A stretch of DNA of 64,000 nt from Aquanectria penicillioides. Its lineage: Eukaryota; Ascomycota; Sordariomycetes; Hypocreales; Nectriaceae. Positions 1-12,287 of the stretch are shown piece after piece. The notes under the pieces are model-generated. The model was not told where the DNA came from. It saw nothing but the letters and a program-made list of their open reading frames with translations, and did not search any database. A program made the position numbers and the translations under genes. Within the stretch, counting starts at the first letter, position 1. Every line of letters starts with the position of its first letter. The stretch covers positions 2,976,001 to 3,040,000 of the forward strand of contig PYIU01000003.1 of the NCBI GenBank assembly GCA_003415625.1, written 5' to 3'.

Positions 1-250
1 CCCGTCCAAGCGTAAAGAAATGAGATTCGGTTGGGTGATGGGAGAGATTTGACGTCGGCTAAGATTCTTGATGGCTGGAACGTACAGCATCATGAGGTCA
101 CTTGGAATTCAAGGGAGGTCCAGTCTACGTAGTGAAAAATTGCATGGCGGCGTAGACTGAGAACGGAAAGGTTAGTTGTTGTATTGAACAATAGCAATCA
201 CATCGACGTATGACCAACATTAACTCATATCCTACCATGTACACAGACCA

Positions 251-2542
251 TCAAAGAACGGTCTCTGGTCGTGTATTCTGTAGTTCTTGAACTACAACGT
301 CATACCATGCATAAAGAGCCTCGTCCATATCGACCATGCCCCCTTCGAGAAAGTCATTGACCTGGTTAAGATATGTCTCCACATTATTTCCTGAAGGATA
401 CGCCATCTCATCCTCACCACCAAACTCCAACCCCTCAGAGGTATTGTAAAGTCCTGTAGAAGGAATATCTATGTTTGTTGTTGAAGATTCGTAGCCCTGT
501 GGGTTTGTAGCGGTCAAATCTTCGTATACCTTGCTTCTGACAGCCTGGAATAAGTCCCGGTATTGAACAAGATTTTGAGCTTTCATGTGAGAAATTCCGC
601 GGTCAATAAGGCCAAGGCAAAGACTAGTATCTGTTTCGTGGCGGTAAAGCTTCCGTGCGGTTTGACTCCTAGATTGGGGAGGTATCGCAGTCCCCTGCCT
701 GTAGATATCTTAGTTTTGCAAGGTTAACAGCCATTCATTGTACACATACCAATCGCAATATAGAGCTGCAAGTCCAACCAGCAAGATGGAGTGAAATTGT
801 CTGAAGCATCGACAGACCGCGGAAATGCCCAATTCGTTCTCAATCATAGACCATTGGTGGACAGCGCTGGAGGCGGCTTTAGAGCAGGATGATATCATCT
901 GCCGTGATGGAATCATGAAGGTCGGTGAGGGTCTATGTAGAAGAAGTTGGAGAAGGCAATATTCAGCCTTCATTTCCGAGTATTCTCGAGAAGGTTTGAG
1001 GTCCAACTCCTCAAGTTGGGACTTCCACTGGTCCAAGTCCCGGCGAATTTCATCTGACCTGTCACATATTTGTTGAAAAGACGTGTCCATGCACCTGCCA
1101 TCCGGGCCTCTTGCAATGTAGATAGACTCGAGGATGCGCCCTGAGATCCTTCTTAGGAAAATAATTCGCCGAAAGAGCTCAACAGTGTGCTTATGAAATA
1201 CGGGGGCTACCAGAGCCTCTGAGTTGGTGAGAACATCGAATGACGACGGTGATGGCAACAAAGCATGGATCGCGTGGTCTCTGATGGACAGAACGCGGCC
1301 TGTAGTCACAGCTACCTGTCTTCACCAAGGTCAGCTGGGGCACTGAAGACCTCCCTCACCGAAGTGCACAAACCTTTCCAGAGTGTACGCGCACCACCAA
1401 GTCCGATTGCGAATCTCGAGTTCTTCAGCAGTAAACCCCCAGTCGGTGTTATGGCGGTGGAGGCCTAGCTCGATGGCGGCGGACATGACATACCGGCTCA
1501 AATGCCAGAGGTCATTATTGTGACTACCACGCGCTGAGTTTAACATCCATATTGTCAGGAGCAAAACTGCTTGGATGCCAAATAAATCACGAGGATGGTC
1601 ATGGAAATCGTTGAAGAACCGCAAACTAGTCTGAAAGTATGCTTCGGAGTCGTTCATATCCATCATTCCCGGGTGAGCTTTGCCCTGAAAATCTTCAGAG
1701 CTAGCAAGAGCCAATACAATGAAGACTACGAATTTCTCTTGGTCGGTGCATTGCTTCGGATTCTGATATATGTTCCGGAATGTCCTTCGAAGAAGAGGAA
1801 GTTGAAGAAGAGGCCACCAAGCATGAGTACGGGTGATGTAGGCTCCCAGGTAAACCCTCGATAATTGTTGCGGAGGGAGCGCCGCCAATTTCTCGGACGG
1901 GCATTGTTCCAAGCTACCACCCAGACGACCGGAAACCCACGGAGGGACAAGATTCAACTGCTTGAAAAAGATGCGCGCGAATGTTGACCCTGCTGCGCTG
2001 CCAACTAACGAAATGCAATCAGCACCAAGGCGAAATAGAAGTAGCAAGAAAGTATGTCTCACCATATTTACTCTCGGAATGAGGGTTTGGCCCTCCTATC
2101 GCCAACACACCGACCTCTTCGGCCTCTTTACGAAGGTCCGAAGCAGAGGGTTCCTTTTCGATGCGTGGGTGTAAGTGAATCTCGGACTGTTGCCCAGGCA
2201 GTGATGGTGCACTTAAAGTTGGAGGAAGGGACTGAGCGACAACCAGGTGTCGATCAGCGGCACCAGAAGCAAGATCAAGCTTGGCCTGGAGGTCAGCAAT
2301 CTGATCTCTGAGGCTTTGGATCACAGAGAATGGATATGCGACACATTCTGTGATATTACAACTGTCGTTCTGCCGTACGCATGCTGAACATCGGGGGACC
2401 TTCTGGTCGCACTAGGTTCGGAGTGAGCCGAGGGTCTGGGTCAGGCTTGGGGAAACGCAGCTACCTTCACCTTACGCGCATGGCACCGGCTGCATGCTTT
2501 GGAAACAGAGGGCTGGATATTAGATTCCAAATCGGCATTCAT
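251..2542 (-). CDS. Zn2Cys6 fungal transcription factor with Fungal_trans domain, 5 exons, 691 aa
   Basis: Likely a nuclear DNA-binding regulator; its targets are unknown. I join complement(251..698, 750..1315, 1370..2004, 2063..2411, 2465..2542), which stays in frame over 692 codons. The introns are 51-58 nt with GT...AG ends, and the first splits the zinc cluster. The ATG at 2542 puts the cluster at the N-terminus, as is usual: Cys17, 20, 27, 34, 37 and 44 with spacing C-x2-C-x6-C-x6-C-x2-C-x6-C. A short coiled-coil linker follows (IQSLRDQIADLQAKLD). The middle region resembles Fungal_trans (PF04082), with the typical RTWWCAYTLERF then VTTGRVLSIRD pattern. The donor GTGCAC at 1369 is unusual but gives the best protein. 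The C-terminal exon is acidic. INO1 lies downstream of the promoter side on the same strand; nothing links the two. Family assignment is secure; the specific role is not inferable. Confidence 0.9.
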
Positions 2543-3775
2543 ATTATCTTACGAGGTGGTCGGGGGCCGATGGGCGTGTCTGAATCACCGCCCTGCTCCG
2601 TGGAAATCTGGACGTGAAGTCTCGGACATGTCCGAACCTCAAATAAGTTCAGGGAGCAGGTGGACCTTGACCCCCTTCCGTTCTTATCGATAACCCTGTC
2701 CATCGGGTACCGCTTTTGGCTTTAGTTTGAACATAGTCGCCAGAAGCTCAGGACAAACCCGAAGATAAACGACGTGCTTTCTCGAAGTACTTATCCGAAA
2801 CCCGGCCAGTCTAGATTACTTCCTGCCATTTTCCACCACTTTTTTTTCAGGAGTGTCTGAAGATACTTTCTCTTTACTCCCTTCCGAGAACTTTCAATCT
2901 TTCCAAAGCTTGATGGCTTGCATGAAGTTATGGTAGCAGACGAGACAGATCACCTGACTAATAGAGAAATTGAATTGGGGTTTGTTGATGAGGAATGAAG
3001 CCCATAGTCAGTCATGTTGATTGCATCAAGATGAAGGGTTCATTGTTTTTATGGCAATACATTCGGTTCATTGACTCCGAAAGATCGAAAACTTCAAAGC
3101 TTGATTGTATATCTAACGCTACCTAAGCTATTCCGATCATCCCATGTTTCAGTTCTGGACCCCAACCCTCTTGTCAAACCTTTTTGCTAAGACCTCGACT
3201 AGATCCACTAACGAGTTATTCTCTTTTAGAATACTTTATTTCTTCTCTATGTACTTCTCCAACGGTTGCCTTTCCAACTTTTGTATCTAGGTTCAACATA
3301 TCGTGTCCACTAGTATATCAGTCAGGGCTCTGCTCCTCTCTTTGCTAGCCGCATTGGAAACATTGAATTAGGCAAAGCCTCATTGGCAGAATGGCGTTGG
3401 CAGTCAGTCTCGAGACCTACTCTGGTACCGGATGATAGATGAGGACTTACCCATCTTCGAACCAAAATTCCTATTGGTGGGCTTCTAAATGAGTTGGACA
3501 ACAGGGTGGCACCAGTAACCTAAGCCGAGAGCGAACAACAAACAATCTGAACTACGAGGCATCAAAATATTGAGGAGAAATGACATAATCAATTGAGTTC
3601 CTATGAGTATGTAGCTAAATTGTCTCTCCTTCTGTTTTTTTTTTTTTTTCGTTTTCGATTTTTTTCTTGGTTTTTTCTTTTACTGTTTATTCGGTCAAAG
3701 CATTCTTAACTCCTCCTTGGTCGTCATAAAGCATTGTATTGCAGTTAATAATGTCGCCATTTTTGGCGTTCGCAC
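2543..3775. other. Intergenic: regulator promoter and INO1 3' flank
   Basis: Contains the upstream region of the Zn2Cys6 gene and the 3' flank of INO1. A T15 run lies at about 3635-3649 beside further T-rich sequence. I see no coding signal. Confidence 0.6.
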
Positions 3776-5457
3776 TTAGAAAAGCTTGTGCTCCAGAGTC
3801 ATGTCAGACTCAGGCTCAAGACCAACGCAAGCACGGAAGATGTTGGTCAAGGCAGCGCGCTGCTTGGCGAGGGCATTGACGACGGGGGTGCCAGGGGGAG
3901 TGAGGGGCGCCTTGAGCATGTAGCTCAGGACGCTGAGGACGCTGTGGAAGTTCTTATACTCAGCGGTGACAGCTCCATCAGTGGAGGCAGCCTTCCACTG
4001 GATACGGGACATCATCTCAGCAATGACAACCAGATCAATGATCAACGGGGAGGCCAGGAGAGAGTCCTCGCAAATGTTGAACATACTGTCAAATGATTAG
4101 TTAGCATTTGAAACAAGATTGATAATGGTACTACTCACGAGATGGTCTGGTGGCCACCGAGGAAAATCTCAGCGTAGTACTCATCGAGAGCACGCTTGTT
4201 GTCAGCGACAGCAGGCATGTACTTGATGACAACGCAGTGGTCAGGGTGCTCGCCATCCTTGTAGAGGACGTTGTTGGCCTCAACCATGTCATCAACGACG
4301 TTGGACTTGGAGATCTCCTTGGAGCGGAACTGCTTCTGGGAGCTCAAGTTCTTGCCGTCGTTGTTGCCAAGGTGGTTGTAACTGGCAATGGAGGTCAACT
4401 TGATACCGGCGTTGATGAGGAAGTCGACGAGCGCAGACTTCATCTTGGTCTGGCCAGACTTGAAATCATCGCCGCCAATGAAAGCATTGTGACGCTCAGC
4501 CAGCTCAATGGCTCCGGGAACAAAGGTGTTCTGGGGAGAGCCGTTGATGAAGGGGGTGTTGTCGAGGATACAGGCAACAGCAAAGACGGTAGAAGGCGAA
4601 ACTTCCTCGTGGCCCTGCTCAATGGACTTGAGAAGGTTGTCAGCGGTGTCGTTCACGCCATCAATGAGGTCGGCGTATCGCTCAGTGTTGGCAGTCCACA
4701 TGACAATGATCTTGTCGAGGTTGTTCCTGGCCTTGAAGTCGCGAATGTCCTTGCGAATCTGCTCAACGTGGGCCATGGAGGCCTTGGTGCCCTCAAGCAC
4801 GTTGTCGGCACGATCTTCCTGGTTAGCAGCGATGAAATCGGGGTAGTAGATGGAGGGGAGGGGAACCATCTCAGCCATCTCCTTCTTGACCTGAGCCTTG
4901 AGAGTGGGCTCAAGGACCTGGGCGCGGTCCATGGCCTGAGCCAGGTTCAGCTTGCTAATGTCCCAACCACCAATGACGAGGTCATTGGGGTGGACCATAG
5001 GGAGAATGTTGTGGAAAGGAATGTTGACCTCTCGGTGCGTCTTAGCGTCAGTACCGAGCTTGAGGGTTGAGCTCATGACAACAGAGCCGTAGTAGTTGGC
5101 CTCGCGGGGACCCTCCTTGGTCTCCCAGACGAGGTTACGGCGGTTGGCGAGAATGCCGGCCGTGACAGTGGTACCGTTGTTACCACCCCAGCCGACCAAC
5201 ATCATACCGACCTTGGGGACCTTGCGGTCCACCTTGAAGTCGTAGAGGGTCTCCTGGGGGGTAGCAACGTACTTGCCTTCGGCATTGGTCTCGACCTTGG
5301 TGGTGCGATAGGTATACCTGGATCGAATCTCCGCGTCGGTATAGTTGACGTTGGGAGAGTTGACGGTGAAGAGGTCCTGAGGAGCCGTGGAGCCTCCACC
5401 GTTGGTATAAACCGCCCCGTTCGAGGAGCCCGTGCCGACTTCCGCGTGAGGTGCCAT
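3776..5457 (-). CDS. INO1: myo-inositol-1-phosphate synthase, 2 exons, 542 aa
   Basis: Converts D-glucose 6-phosphate to 1D-myo-inositol 3-phosphate with NAD as a catalytic cofactor. This is the committed cytosolic step to inositol, phosphatidylinositol and inositol polyphosphates. The CDS is complement(3776..4085, 4139..5457), with a 53-nt intron (GTGAGT...TTTGACAG) joining HQTIS to MFNICEDS. The length of 542 aa agrees with known fungal enzymes of about 530 aa. Visible hallmarks are the nucleotide-binding GWGGNNGTT at residues 89-97, the [11 protein letters not shown] segment, MWTANTERY, the [14 protein letters not shown] active-site segment and the conserved C-terminal [18 protein letters not shown]. 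The ATG at 5457 is preceded by a leader that itself appears to contain an intron. The gene is uninterrupted. I did not find a convincing yeast-type inositol-responsive element upstream by eye, so its regulation is open. Confidence 0.97.
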
Positions 5458-5606
5458 GATTGACTAGATAGGCGTTTGCGTGGAAGTTGGTTGATTGTAG
5501 ATTTACGGGTTCGGAGTTGCTTTGCGACCTTTACTGCTCAAAGGTCGAGTCCGCTGAGCCTCCGTCGTCGGCCGAGCAGCGGGCTCCTGCGAACGGGTGG
5601 TGCGTC

Positions 5607-5676
5607 CTGGAGGGGAGGTCAGCATGATGTCTTGGGATGGATAAAAGAAAACAGCCTCTAATGGGGGGAAACATAC
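5607..5676 (-). other. Probable intron in the INO1 5' leader
   Basis: On the minus strand a GTATGT donor at 5676 is followed by a CTGAC-like branch site and a pyrimidine-rich CTCCAG acceptor ending at 5607. This gives a 70-nt intron about 150 nt upstream of the INO1 start. If unspliced, it would leave an upstream ATG (at 5625) opening a 40-codon upstream reading frame that ends before INO1. Splicing removes that ATG. Seen in sequence; no transcript data. Confidence 0.55.
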
Positions 5677-8600
5677 GAGTTAAGGAGATTGGAAAACGTC
5701 TTGACGACTGTAGTGATCGAGGACCAAGACCTCGATCGTTCTGATAAGATAGCTTTGGTGGGGGAGTTGTGTTGTTTGGCGGGGTAGCGGGGCAGACCAG
5801 TAGTTGGTGAACTACGTGGAACTGACGAAAAAGGGGGAAAGGGGTGAGGTTGCAGCTGAAAGCTGAAGACTGTGAGTTGAAGTGAGTTTGTTCGGTTGTG
5901 TTGGTTGGAAACGAGAAAACGGAAGTCGAGGAACTGGAGGGACGCGACGGGGTTCAAATATGGGCGAAAAGACGAACACGAGCGGCGCTGCCACGTCGAA
6001 TCGAATTGTGGGCGGTGAGGACGCGGCACTAGCGGAGTCTAGATAACCTAGCGGTTGGAGGAAAGGTGCGGTGCATCCAGCATACCAGATGCGCAGAGTT
6101 AGGGCCGTTGGGGCGCTGACGCACACTGGCGAACTGGGATACAGGACTCAATTTGTGGGCCAAGGATTGGCATTAACCGTATAGAAACTACACGCCGGCA
6201 TCCCAACCGCGGCTCATGGGCTGATTCGGAACCTACGGAGGTGGACAGAGGTGGACAAAGGTGGAGAGAGGGAAAGAGGGGAGAGAGGGGGAGTTACAGG
6301 TCGCATTTTGGAAGAGACGGCAACAACAAACAATGAGGGCATTTTCCAGCCCGTTGCTTTGAGGCCATACATGAGCACGACTCTCGAGTCGCCAGGAACC
6401 AACCAAATTGGACCAGCATGTGCTTGAAGCTTTTGCTGATAACGGCCGCCACTTCGGACAGGTACCGTCAGATCAGCCACCATATGTAGGAATATGTAGG
6501 ATCCGGCTTATCTGTCCTGTCCAGATAACTAACTACCTTCCATCCTTCTTTGGCTGCTGTTGTCGCCGCTCGCATGCCAGCCAGGTCCTTCGGCTCGGTA
6601 TCGGTGCCTTATCGGTAGTGTACGTTTTGCCCGAACCCGTGGCCTGAGCCCCCTGTGCCCCTGGCATCATCAACCTAGACATGCATCTACAACAACCCGA
6701 CAAGCTCCATATTCCTCGCCTTCTCGTGCAAATAAGACGCGAGATGGCCAGTAGTGGGTTTTTCTTCTTTCCAAAATCCTCGCGCCATCGATTACTTCAT
6801 GCATACGAGTCCCGTCGTTCCCACGACGCCAATTGTGCGATTGGCGCTGTTGGGGCGCTGTCGGTCCTCGGTGACGCTGAGTCCGTTCCGGGGCATCGGC
6901 AGAGTGCGGGACCCGGGACGATCTAAAGCCGGTCCCAACACCTGGACGGGCAAGAGGTCTTGCGGTGCGGGCTGTGGACTTTGGGCTTGTCCACTCGCCA
7001 TTGTCGTGCAGTTTTTCTCAGTTCCGCACTCAGGACCGAGTCCATAATAGGACTACGTAACATGACGATTGCGCCCAATCCAAATGCGAACTTCGACAAT
7101 GCATCCGAGGGATCGATGCGTAAACTTGCCCTGTTGGATCCCTCCCCAAAAGCCCTCACCTCGACTTTCACCTAGGATAACCCTGATGGTGCATGCCCGG
7201 ACTTTGCTAAGAATGCGTGAATATGCACGCTCTGAGGCCCATGCTCGTCTTTTCTCTTTTCGGGTGCACTGCATCCTTGGCCTCTCTGACACCATTCCCC
7301 TCAGATCATGGCATGGCCATGACGATACGCGGACCGAGAGGTGATGGTGGGGGGTTGGGGCAGCCAGAAGGTGGCCCCTTCACCCAAGGCCCGAGTGGTC
7401 TCCGGGTCCATTGGCCACTTCAACAGACATCAACAGACTCGGGAGTTGTTGATGATGAAACTCAGACCTGCTCAGTTTCTTGACAGTGTTTTCGTTTCTC
7501 CGTGTCGCATCACATTTTCCGCACTGCTCGCAAGCAAAGGAGCGCTAGCACAGAATTGCCTCAACGGCACCAGCGGAGGTTTTGACACTCGGCTTAGCTG
7601 CTTGTGTTCTGCCAAGCCAGCAAACTCCAACAAAGTTGGACAAGGATTCTGAAAGATGCGCCTAAGCATCCCTCAAGAAGTTCTGTGCAGAAGAGGCAAC
7701 CCGCTTTTCTCAGGCTCCAATGCCATGCATCTTCAGAAAATGCCAGCCTCCGAAAGGCTCCACCGCTACACCGACACCAGTCGGGAAATCGACCATAGCC
7801 CTCCGGCTCACCGTTCCCCAAGTGCGGAGCAAATTGGCCTGTCGTGAGCCCCGACAAAGTTGCGGAGCTTGCCGTGGGGTAGGTTACTGACTATTCAATC
7901 ATCGATCACCTTGGTGAAACGATAGAATTTGTAAATTATCAAACAGTTCCAAACCCGTTTCCACTAGGCCAGGGAGCACCTTTCGAAACGGACTTGTCGA
8001 TCGACAGCAACACCCTATCACGGCACTTTTCTCAAACAAGGAGGATGATAACGTTGCAGCCGACGGGATTCTGGACGCACATCCATCTGCAATCCACGAC
8101 AGACAAACCTACTAGGTTGTGGGCGTTCTTATCATTGATTGAAACGAACATGACTACTGTGAGATATGCAGTCCGTAATACATGCACAAATGATCGAGAT
8201 GACTAGCCAGCTGGCTAGAAGTCAAATGGAATAACCTCATTATAGGCCGCCCGTCGCCGGCTGATCGACGTAGCTACCCTGTGGCTCGCGGCAATGACTC
8301 CACGCCTCAATTGTCACCGTGCACTCAAAACTGGTCATGTGTCAGATAGCCGATCGGCGATCACACCCACAAACCGGCCATATGAAACCACACAGAGATC
8401 GTGTGCGCGCTTTCCCCTGGATGGGGGCTGGAGCGATTTGAGCTAGAGTCTGTAAATGATGTGCGCCAACTTGGTCGCCGTCTTGGTCGCTGATTCAAGT
8501 GTCGCTAGCAGGCCACGCTAGGCTCGTGCTCATCAAAATGGTTATCCAGCGCGGCACTGGCGTCTGTCAAATTTCATTCAAGATAAGGGCCAGCTGGGGA

Positions 8601-11600
8601 AATTGACGGGAAGGATTTGGTCAAGGGAGAGAGACCTGGGCATTATGACCTATGCTATGGTAAACCACTATGGTGATACTCGGTGTTTCTCGAAACACTC
8701 CGTCCTCCTACCTTGGCGACAATACTACTCTATCCACTGCTTGTCAACCATGGTTCCCCTCAGGGGATCGCGGCCGAGTGCGACATGCACTGTAGCCCTC
8801 GTCCCCTGGGGAACTGGGGTAGCTCCAAGGAGCCGAGGATAGGCCACGCGGAGTTTTAGGAAGCCTTCAAAGACGGCTAAGCTTCTGCTAAGAGAAGGCG
8901 CCGTTGTTCAGCCTCAGAACGCGACGGCGTGGCAACCGAAACTTCCAGTCTTCCTTCTCATCCAGACCACTGGAATTGATGCGATGCTGACGGCCCACGA
9001 GTCGTGGCAATTTAGAAGCAAGGAAGCTACAGCAACTGGCGCGCGTGGAGAAGCGTTCCGTAACCTCCGCGTGGCGTTTGCTTGGCTACGGATTATCGAT
9101 TTCCTGGAGCGGTCATATGCGTCGCTGTGTTGGTTGGATTACCCGTTCCCCCATTTACGCGCGGTACATTTCGTTGGCATGTAGAGGCAACGGTTCCGTT
9201 GGTACCTGAGACAGTGGACCCCCTTGGACAGAGGTGGGACAGCTCAAGACGGGCCAAAAGACATGGTCGTGAGAAGAAGCCCTTGTCAAGTGCCGAATTG
9301 TTGACCAAGTTAGCTGCCGTGGAGTCGAGTCCTGGGGCGGTGAGTGGACGAGCCCCCTAGATTTGCTGCCATGGCACATTTCAAGATAGACGGGTGACGA
9401 TGGCTGATGCGGGAAATTCGGATGCTAGTGCCCAACCAAAGTGTATCACTTGCATTGACTCGAGCATCACGAGGGGGCGCAACCCATCTCGAATCCAGCA
9501 GGGAGAGATGAAGATCGGCTACAACCATCAAGGGTAACCACTGAAAAGGGCAGCTCGAAGCTACCAAGATGGGAATGAAAGCCCAGGGTTACCTGGCGAG
9601 CATGCAATAAAGTGTGAATGAGTTCCTCAACCCAATCACTTTGGTCCCTTTGCTTCGTATTTCCCAGTTGCGATCCAGTCACCAATTATCGGTGCAATCT
9701 GCGCAACAATCCCTAGAGATTAGAAGCTTCTCTTCAGCCCTGCTCATGCAACGGGGCTTGACCGTATTTGGGAGTCGCCACGGAACCCGCAAGGAAGGCT
9801 GATGATGAAGGCGGGCAGCCCAGACCAACATCGGTACCGTTGCGCAACGTCGTAGTACCTAGGTAGGTACCGGCCCGCCGTAGTATCACGGTTGGTCAAC
9901 GAGGTGAGTTTGTGTTTGGATTAGGCTCTCCTTGTCCCTGGTCGTCCCTGGTCGGCGAGGGGTCATTCGTCCGTATTGGTGATTTGCCAGTAATTGACGC
10001 CGCAATCCAACCCGAGGTGTTGACAGGTCGTTCCCCACGGCCCTTCACACCACATCATGAGGGCAATAAAGGGACGTTTGATGAAGCAGCTCCCTTTTCG
10101 GCCGGGCCAAGCCCAAGTGGAGTTTAGCGGCTAGTAGGGGGCCCTTGGAACGTTTGGGGGGCCCCTTGGGGGCACTTCCTCGACTGGATAGCACGGTGCT
10201 GGAGCCCACTGCGAAAAGCTTCTGCAAGGTACCCGACCGCGGATACCGTGCACTGCACGCGTGAGTTGGCGAGAAAGGCAGGCTGGCGATTTAACTCTTA
10301 ATTGCGGGTGGACAGTGCTTTTGACGGCGTCGTATGACTGAACCGGTCCCAACCGGAGAGCCGTGGTCGTGTAATCTGTGTCGTCGCCGCCGCTTCTGCC
10401 ACCGTTGGCGCTTCTATTGCCGCTGCCATTGCTGCTGTTACTGCTGTCGCGGCTGGCTGCGTCAATGCAGTGCCTCTGCTGGCTTGATAGGGCGGAAAAT
10501 GGCAGTGATGAAACTTGCGGGTCACTGACGCTGCTGGACAGCAGTGTTCAGCGGCAATGTACGCGGGTGGAGCGAGCGGGTTTCGAGAGATCGGTTACGC
10601 CGACCAGTTGCTTTAAACTATCGACACAGATGCAGCCGTTATTGCTGCTGTGCTGCGCTTTCGAGGTCCCATCGGCCGCCATCTATGGCTGTCGCTTGCC
10701 CAAGGAGCCCACCGAACGCTGGGTCGTGCCCGGAGCACTAACTCCAAGTACTCCATGCCATGTCGAGTAAGCTTTCGCTAGGATGCAACGATGCATTCAG
10801 TCGCATTTGCTGGTCCCAGGGGCAGGGCCATTTCGCGGCTTCATTTGCAGGGAACCTCCAAATCGCACCAGGGCATGGCGGTTTGGCCGGCCGCAGGAGA
10901 CATGGGAGACGTGGGATGCCACGGCCGAATGAGGCGAACCGATGATCCGAGAGCCCAGAGGCAAGAGATGGCTTCCCTGCACAATGAATTTATTGTCTTC
11001 TGGAATGCGATGTCCATTGATTGTGTTTCTATTGTTGTGGGTTCCCACGCAATGTCTCTGCCCAAGGCGTGCCGCCACCGCCCTGAGCGTGGAGATGGGG
11101 TTTCTCTTCTCCATTGTTCCCCATCAGGAGTCGTGTCTCGGGGCCCCCCTCTCGACCTAGCACAGTCGCAGAATTGCAGCGGTCCCACGGCCCAAGAGTG
11201 GTAGTAGCAGCCCGTTGAATCTTCCACAGCCCGAAATTTTTTCCATCCATTTAGCCAGTAGTATTAAGTGGCAAGGAGGAGCGAGGAGGCGAGCAGTGTA
11301 GAGCCGGTAACGTGTACTGGCCTAGGGTCCTGCGGTTGCCCGTCCAAGATCCGCAGTCCACAGCGGCGACGAACCTGAAGCAAGCAGCCAGACCAAACCG
11401 AACCCACGATGGGCTCTTCCACACCGCGCCCACCGCAGGCCCGCCAGGTCCGCGAGCCGTCTCGTTGCAGTCGACGACCAGGGGTCACAGGCCGCAAATC
11501 CCTGCCCAGTGACCAAAAGCGCTAGGGCGCTAGGGCAAGGCTAGGATGTGCCAAGGGTCCCCCCTTAGCAACAAGCCCACCCACCCCAGGGACGCCGCCC

Positions 11601-12287
11601 TCCACACTTCGAGACACCTCCATGCCAGGCCGGCGCTTCCTCCATCTATGAGCCCGTCACTCGGAACCTGTCTCTGTCCTTTCGCGTTTGGAACCAGTTT
11701 GTGCTGTGTCGGCTTTGAGGCAGACGTCGTCTCGACTGCTCGGGCCCGTTTAGTTTTTGAACTTGTAATATTTTTTTTTATTTGTATCCCATCCCGGCCT
11801 CCGATCACCACGAGTTGAGCGTCCTCTCGCGACTTAGTCCAAACTCGGCGACCTACTTCTCCTAATCAGCTCAGGGCCGCACCTCGCTTCCCTGCCTGCT
11901 GCGACATTGTGTCCTTCAACTTGCCCGCCGCTTTCTGCCTTCTCGACCGCCAGATTCGTTTCTCTGGCGTCGCCATCGACTAATCGTCCACGACCCCAGG
12001 GACACCGGTGTAGGACGGACGGAGCCTGGGGGCCGAAACACTTACAACTGCCACACGCGTGTGCTTTGAGACGACATCGCTGGACGGAACCCGTTCCTCA
12101 TTGCCCGCAACCCCATTTCCTAGACAACGATCCAGGCGAGACTCCAGGCAGTCCCCTCTCGGCGCCTTTATCCCAGTCCGTTTCAAGCGATCGAAGTCCA
12201 ATGCATTTGTAGAAGACTCCAACCATCTCGCCAACACTACTCAACCACCTGTTACCGGCAACTGCAACTGCAACTCAATCCCTCGCC
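5677..12287. other. Long intergenic region upstream of INO1 and the LIM gene
   Basis: About 6.6 kb between two divergently oriented genes. I see only short overlapping open frames with no consistent codon pattern or recognisable domain. Holds a CCTAGGTAGGTACC palindrome-like motif near 9858-9871, a GCC/GCT-rich low-complexity patch at about 10379-10450, and a CT-rich promoter-like tract at about 11860-12000 before the LIM gene. No tRNA or transposon seen. Confidence 0.6.

Noticed and set aside
4150..5070. 306-codon open frame on the plus strand
   Set aside because: Antisense to INO1. Its Val/Leu/Gly/Asp-rich translation is the usual reverse-strand shadow of a highly expressed gene with strong codon bias.
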